The notes under the pieces: generated by a model
What the model was told of the DNA's origin: nothing
Seen by the model: only the letters and a program-made list of their open reading frames with translations
Databases searched by the model: none
Made by a program: the position numbers and the translations under genes
From: Stutzerimonas kunmingensis
GTDB lineage: Bacteria > Pseudomonadota > Gammaproteobacteria > Pseudomonadales > Pseudomonadaceae
Assembly: GCF_900114065.1 (NCBI RefSeq)
Contig: NZ_FORS01000002.1
Location: 434,001 to 498,000, forward strand
Direction of reading: 5' to 3'
Length of the DNA: 64,000 nt
Shown: positions 60,191-64,000 of the stretch, piece by piece
How positions within the stretch are numbered: position 1 is the stretch's first letter
Layout of the letters: each line of letters begins with the position of its first letter

Positions 60191-60730
60191 TCATTGCTCG
60201 ATGCCGGTGGCCGTGATCAGCGCCGGGTAGTGCCGCAGGCCCAGACGCTCGGCCAGGTCGTCGCCGGACACAGGCGCGAGCGGCACACCGGGCACCAGGC
60301 TGCGCAGCCGCGCCAGGCCCTGCATGGTCTCGACGTTGACTACCAGACCGACCGCGCCGCGCTCGCGCAGCGCTGCCGCCTGGCGGCGCAGCCAGGCATG
60401 GGACGCCTCGTCGTCGCCGACGACCACGAAAGGCCGCAGACCCGGAGCCTCGATGACCCGCCGCGCGACGGTGCCGGGCGTGAGCTTGGCGCTGCGCACG
60501 GGTAGCATCGCGGCCTCGTCCGCCGGCGTGGCGGGACCCTGGGGTGTCGGGATCGGCGGCCGGGCCGGCGCGTTGGCGCGCGGCTGGAGGTTCAGGGCTT
60601 CGTAATACGGCAGCGCCGACGTGCCGCCACGGTCTTCGACCACGATCAGCGGCTCGCCGGCACGCGAGGCCAGCGGCAGACCTGCCAGCAGCACGAGCAG
60701 ACCCCGAAAGGCCAGATGGGATGTCGTCAT
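60191..60730 (-). CDS. ICE conjugation protein, TIGR03765 family
   Basis: 179 aa exported protein. The start at 60730 (MTTSHLAFRGLLVLLAGLPL) gives a signal peptide ending at ASRAGE. The C-terminal half has a thioredoxin-like pattern with a cis-Pro-type segment (RPFVVVGDDEASHAWL; LGLRHYPALITATG) but no CxxC. It ends 4 nt before traD and overlaps the transglycosylase gene by 4 nt. Confidence 0.82.
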   Translation of the reverse strand: MTTSHLAFRGLLVLLAGLPLASRAGEPLIVVEDRGGTSALPYYEALNLQPRANAPARPPIPTPQGPATPADEAAMLPVRSAKLTPGTVARRVIEAPGLRPFVVVGDDEASHAWLRRQAAALRERGAVGLVVNVETMQGLARLRSLVPGVPLAPVSGDDLAERLGLRHYPALITATGIEQ

Positions 60731-61332
60731 GGGGATGTCTCCTGACGCGCGGCGAGGACCGCGGCGGTTGGGCGCGCGCCCTGCACCCGGGCGAGGTGGC
60801 GCGACACACTGCGCCGGTAGCGGGCGGCAGGCTCGCCGCCCGCAGGACGGTGGTAGCGGCCGATCGCCAGCAACCAGTCCTCGCCGGGGGTGTGCTGCTC
60901 GCGCAGGATCTCGGCAGCGATGGCGAGGTTGCGGTACGGGTCCAGCAGGTCGCACGCGCTGGCGTAGCGCTGCTGATGGTAGCCGAGGTTGATCTGGCCC
61001 AGGCCCGCGTCGATGCGCGTGTGCGGCGTGGAGCGCATCACCTGCTGCAAGCCCGCGCAGGCGTCGGCGCGGGTCGCATAGCGGCGCGACTGGCCGGCGA
61101 CGTTGAGCGACCACGGCCACGGGACGATGCGCCCGTTGCGCCGGATGCCGCTTTCCTGCAAGGCCACTGCGTAGAGCACCGTCGAGGGGATGCCTGCGCG
61201 CTGTGCGGCGAGCTGGTAGGCCGGTGGCGGAACCTCCTGGGCCTGGGCGACGCAGGCGCACAGGCCAGCGGCGAGCGTCAGTGCGCGCAAGAACTGCGAA
61301 ACAGAGGTGGCGACTACGGCTGGCGCTGCCAT
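60727..61332 (-). CDS. SLT-type lytic transglycosylase of the transfer apparatus
   Basis: 201 aa periplasmic murein transglycosylase with a signal peptide ending near CVAQAQE. The catalytic Glu lies in VLYAVALQESGIRRNGRIVP, and the conserved SLT pieces GLGQINLGYHQQRY and LDPYRNLAIAAEILREQH are present. It opens the peptidoglycan for the T4SS, the VirB1 role. It overlaps TIGR03759 by 19 nt upstream and TIGR03765 by 4 nt downstream. Confidence 0.87.
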   Translation of the reverse strand: MAAPAVVATSVSQFLRALTLAAGLCACVAQAQEVPPPAYQLAAQRAGIPSTVLYAVALQESGIRRNGRIVPWPWSLNVAGQSRRYATRADACAGLQQVMRSTPHTRIDAGLGQINLGYHQQRYASACDLLDPYRNLAIAAEILREQHTPGEDWLLAIGRYHRPAGGEPAARYRRSVSRHLARVQGARPTAAVLAARQETSP

Positions 61333-62039
61333 TGGCCGTTCACCTCGCGCACGACCGCGGGCAAGTCGCCGGGCAGGCCCAGCGACAGCCAGCGGCCGCC
61401 GTCGTGGTTGAGCGTGATGGTGCCGCTGCGCACGCGCGCCGGATCGACGTTCGCGCGTTTGGCCCAGTCGCGGATGCGCGCATCGTCCTGGCGGCTGCCA
61501 ACCATGTACAGGTCGAACTCGGTCCCCGAGGATTGCAGGCGCTGTACGAGCTGTCCGCAGGCTTCGCAGCCGTCCTTGACGAACACCGCCGTGCGGCCGG
61601 AGCCGCGCGTAGCTCCGGCGATCGGCTTGTCGTCGGGCAAGTTCACCCGCTGCATGCCAGGGTTCAGACGCTGCCAGGCCTCGTCGTAAGCCCTCTGGTA
61701 GGCGAGCAGCTTCTCCACGCGGCGCGCTTCGACCTGCACCTGCAGCTCGGCGTAGCGGCGCCGTTCCTCGTCGGTGCGGGCTTCGATGCCCAAGGCCGAC
61801 AACGGGTCCAGGTTGGGCGAATAAATTCCCAGCGGCCCGTCCATCAGTTCGCGGTAGCGCGCCCATTCCTGCGGTTGCAGGCCCCAGTCGCTCGCCACCC
61901 GGTCGTCCAGGATGCGGGCGACCAGCGGGCGCTCCTGGCTCTGCGCATTGCGGGCGGGAGCCGCAGGCGGCTGCTGCGCCCAGACGGGCCACTGGGCGAA
62001 CGCCAGCAGGAGCACGGAAAGGATGATCGATGGCTTCAT
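61314..62039 (-). CDS. ICE conjugation protein, TIGR03759 family, with CxxC site
   Basis: 241 aa exported protein. The start at 62039 (MKPSIILSVLLLAFAQWPVW) gives a signal peptide ending at VWAQQ. The N-terminal half is a helical region (SDWGLQPQEWARYRELMDGP); the C-terminal half is a thioredoxin-like domain with CEAC (C158-C161) in AVFVKDGCEACGQLVQRL. It could be a redox partner for the disulfide-rich mating-pair proteins encoded elsewhere in this block. Confidence 0.82.
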   Translation of the reverse strand: MKPSIILSVLLLAFAQWPVWAQQPPAAPARNAQSQERPLVARILDDRVASDWGLQPQEWARYRELMDGPLGIYSPNLDPLSALGIEARTDEERRRYAELQVQVEARRVEKLLAYQRAYDEAWQRLNPGMQRVNLPDDKPIAGATRGSGRTAVFVKDGCEACGQLVQRLQSSGTEFDLYMVGSRQDDARIRDWAKRANVDPARVRSGTITLNHDGGRWLSLGLPGDLPAVVREVNGQWQRQP

Positions 62040-62053
62040 GCGATCTGCTCCGG

Positions 62054-62695
62054 TCAGGGAATCGCCACGCGGCGGGTCTGGTCGCCGGCCTGGAACACCG
62101 CGGTGTTGCCCTTGACGGCCTGCAAGCGCCACGGGCCGACCGCATCGCCGGGTAGCAGCACCTGAAGCTGGTCGGGCGTGAAGTCGCCACTGCTCGGCGC
62201 GACGGACACGCTGCGCTCGCCGGCACGCAGTTCGGCACCGACGATGCGGAACGGGAGCGGCGGCGGTTCGGGCTTGGCGGCGGGCTTGTTCCTGGTGCGC
62301 GGCTGGGCGGGTGCAGCGGCGCGCGCAGCGGTCTGCCGCGCCTTGACCTGCTCGACTTCGGCGCGCAGTGCCTGAAGGTCGTCGGCGGCGGCATAGGCGC
62401 TCAGCGATTTCTCGACCTGGGCCGCGCGTGCTTCCAGGATTTGGCGGGTGTCTTTGAGGTCTGCCGCCGTGGCGACGGCCGGACGCTGCTGGATGGCTTC
62501 GACGGTCTCGGCCAGGCCTGTTGCCTGCGCTTCTAGGCGTTGCAGGCGGGATTCGAGGCGCTCCTGGTCGGCCTGGTCGTTCATGGCCTGGTAGCCCAGG
62601 GCCACGAAGACACTGAGGCCGAACAGCCAGAGCCACATCAGGCTCTGCACCACCACGGCGGCGGTTGAACGCTGGGCGGGTTGCGGGGCGTTCAT
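62054..62695 (-). CDS. Coiled-coil membrane-anchored protein of the transfer region
   Basis: 213 aa. It has one N-terminal membrane helix (VVVQSLMWLWLFGLSVFVAL), a coiled coil rich in Leu, Glu and Gln (ERLESRLQRLEAQATGLAET ... LQALRAEVEQVKARQTAARA), a Pro/Lys linker (PRTRNKPAAKPEPPPLPFRI), and a C-terminal beta-rich domain. It recalls pilus-biogenesis accessory proteins such as PilP-type or TIGR03752-like proteins, but I cannot name the family. It overlaps PilL by 4 nt. Confidence 0.68.
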   Translation of the reverse strand: MNAPQPAQRSTAAVVVQSLMWLWLFGLSVFVALGYQAMNDQADQERLESRLQRLEAQATGLAETVEAIQQRPAVATAADLKDTRQILEARAAQVEKSLSAYAAADDLQALRAEVEQVKARQTAARAAAPAQPRTRNKPAAKPEPPPLPFRIVGAELRAGERSVSVAPSSGDFTPDQLQVLLPGDAVGPWRLQAVKGNTAVFQAGDQTRRVAIP

Positions 62696-63291
62696 GGCTG
62701 GCCTCCCGATGCCGCGGGCGCCAGCGGGAACGTCTGCGCCGCCTCGGTGGCGGGCGGCGCGGGTGTGTTGTCGGCGGTCATGCTGTCGCCGGGACGCTGG
62801 AAGCAGATTTGCCGCGCGCGGTCATCCGCGTGCAGTTCCCAGGCCGGGCCAGCCAAGGTGAGCAGCGCATCGCGCAAAGTCATGGGGCCAAGGTGCAAGT
62901 GCGCCGCCGGCAGCGGCAGTGCGTACAGCTCGATCACCGCGTGCGCCGTCTGGCACAAGCCGTAGCCGCTGCGCTTGAGCACATGCCGCAGCCCGTCGCC
63001 GACCGTGGCGCGGGCGTCCTCCGGCATGGCGACATCGATGGTCTGCAACAGCAGGTCGCGCTGCGCTGCTGTCGGTGCCAGTTCCACGAGGGTGTAGCGG
63101 CCGTAGCGCACGACGGGGATGTACTCGGGCGCTTCGGGTACAGGCGCGGCCGAGATTTCCTCGATGGTGTCTGGCGCGACCGGCGCGCTGGTCGTGGCGC
63201 AGCCGCCAGCCAGCACCGACCAAAGCAGGCCGAGAAAACCCGCCAGCAGGCGGCGTTCGGGATGGTGAAACCAGGGTGGAGAGGGGCACAT
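62692..63291 (-). CDS. PilL-like ICE lipoprotein (TIGR03748 type)
   Basis: 199 aa. The signal peptide ends in a lipobox (WSVLAGGC), so it is a lipoprotein. The mature part contains the PilL N-terminal-domain pattern YIPVVRYGRYTLVELAPTAA, then AVGDGLRHVLKRSGYGLC-type sequence, and HLGPMTLRDALLTLAGPAWE. In PFGI-1-like elements PilL begins the transfer gene block. The Pro/Ala-rich tail is not conserved in my recollection of the family. Confidence 0.83.
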   Translation of the reverse strand: MCPSPPWFHHPERRLLAGFLGLLWSVLAGGCATTSAPVAPDTIEEISAAPVPEAPEYIPVVRYGRYTLVELAPTAAQRDLLLQTIDVAMPEDARATVGDGLRHVLKRSGYGLCQTAHAVIELYALPLPAAHLHLGPMTLRDALLTLAGPAWELHADDRARQICFQRPGDSMTADNTPAPPATEAAQTFPLAPAASGGQP

Positions 63292-63401
63292 GGCGCGTCG
63301 TCCTGAAACATCGAGCCCTCACCATCGCCGCTCGGGCCACGAGCGGCAGCAAACAATGCGAACCAGGCAGCGCCCGATTTCCCGACAGCCTCCCACCAAA
63401 G

Positions 63402-63422
63402 AAAAAGGCCCCCGAAGGGGCC
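63402..63422 (-). terminator. Rho-independent terminator after the gene at 63450
   Basis: On the minus strand the stem GGCCCC / GGGGCC closes a TTCG loop and is followed by five T residues. It lies 27 nt past the stop codon of the uncharacterised gene and separates it from PilL. Confidence 0.85.
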
Positions 63423-63449
63423 AGTGAAGACGCATCGGACTTCGCCAGC

Positions 63450-63998
63450 TCACTCCCGAGCCAGCTTCAGGCCGGGATCGACCTGTGCCAGTTGGGTGTG
63501 CGACCAGCAGCGCACGAACTGCCCGTTCTCGCCGAGCGGCCGGTTCGCCACCGCCGCCGAATACTCGGCGGTGTCGCTGGTGTCGTAGCAGATGACCTTG
63601 ATCTCGCCGCTGTCGCAGCGGATGGAGTGGATCTGGCCGTCGGTCATATCGACCACGACGACCTGCGGGACAAGGCCCAGTTCGCGGGCGGCCGACAGGA
63701 TGGGGACATATTCGGCAGCGTCGAAGCAGACGAACGGCCCTTCGTACCGGGCTTCTTCGGCCAGTTCCCTGGCCTTGTCGTAGTGGATACCCAGGTCGTA
63801 TTCCTCCTGGGTGATCCTGACCTTGAAGATCGGCATGTCGGGACTGCCGGAGGCATCGACGCAGGCGACCGCAACTTGCATCTCGATCTCACCGCCGTCG
63901 GCAGGTTCGGTCGAGGGGATGATGGCTTGGCCCGAGGGCACTTCGTCGGCCATGCCCATGCGCTCGCGCATTTCGTCGATGAAATCCTCGGGGGCCAT
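63450..63998 (-). CDS. Uncharacterised ICE protein, 182 aa (start near the window edge)
   Basis: I do not recognise the family. The protein begins MAPEDFIDEMRERMGMADEV at the last codon visible in the window; the true start could lie further right. It has no signal peptide or membrane helix and is acidic, with beta-rich stretches (EMQVAVACVDASGSPDMPIF; PQVVVVDMTDGQIHSIRCDS) and several Cys. It has its own terminator and so is a separate transcript from PilL. Confidence 0.6.
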   Translation of the reverse strand: MAPEDFIDEMRERMGMADEVPSGQAIIPSTEPADGGEIEMQVAVACVDASGSPDMPIFKVRITQEEYDLGIHYDKARELAEEARYEGPFVCFDAAEYVPILSAARELGLVPQVVVVDMTDGQIHSIRCDSGEIKVICYDTSDTAEYSAAVANRPLGENGQFVRCWSHTQLAQVDPGLKLARE

Positions 63999-64000
63999 CA

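Overview
The window is about 64 kb of GC-rich proteobacterial DNA. It looks like the interior of a large integrative and conjugative element of the ICEclc / PAGI-2 / PFGI-1 type. The tra/MPF genes are the TIGR037xx families typical of that group, with a MobH relaxase. The host is probably a Burkholderiales species or a Pseudomonas; the DUF4148-like repeat protein leans towards Burkholderiales. No integrase, att site, rRNA, tRNA, insertion sequence or CRISPR array is visible, and both ends of the element lie outside the window.

Region 1, about 1-19.7 kb, is metal resistance and efflux. A minus-strand HME-RND operon (outer-membrane factor, small His-tagged membrane protein, adaptor, pump; the pump runs off the left edge) is divergent from a nickel-type nreA-nreB pair. 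Next come a His-rich CDF exporter, an ArsR/SmtB-type zinc/cobalt sensor, a secreted triple-repeat protein and a ZntA/CadA-like P-type ATPase with two HMA domains. An HAE1 (MexEF-OprN-like) operon, a MerR-family regulator and an MFS transporter follow. Closely related TGAA-N6-TTCA palindromes recur upstream of three of these transcription units, with variants at two more, and probably form one ArsR-controlled regulon.

Region 2, about 19.7-24.7 kb, is mixed stress cargo. It holds a ClbS/DfsB-like protein and a SnoaL-like exported protein divergent from a FadR/GntR regulator across a perfect palindrome. A CueR-type promoter drives a duplicated DUF305 protein and a glutaredoxin, and an extra kdsA follows.

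Region 3, about 24.7-42.7 kb, is transfer genes: MobH relaxase, a RES/Xre-like toxin-antitoxin pair, DUF3742, TraG-N, TIGR03755/56/57, RadC, a DsbA-like protein, a VirB4-like ATPase, TIGR03751/52/49/46/50/45/58 and RAQPRD.

Region 4, about 42.9-57.2 kb, is a seven-gene plus-strand cargo island inside the minus-strand transfer genes. Its order is an excisionase-like HTH protein, a RapA/SNF2-type helicase, a PHP-SMC-like ATPase (TrlF type), an AIPR protein with a nuclease-like N-terminus, a type III Mod, a type III Res, and a GHKL ATPase with a C-terminal PD-(D/E)XK domain. Tight coupling and the combination of modification, helicase, ATPase and nuclease modules suggest a composite anti-phage or anti-plasmid system. 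I do not know a named system with exactly this gene set, and it is the best candidate here for something undescribed.

Region 5, 57.2-64 kb, resumes the transfer genes: TIGR03747, TraD coupling protein, TIGR03765, lytic transglycosylase, TIGR03759, a coiled-coil protein, PilL and one uncharacterised protein.
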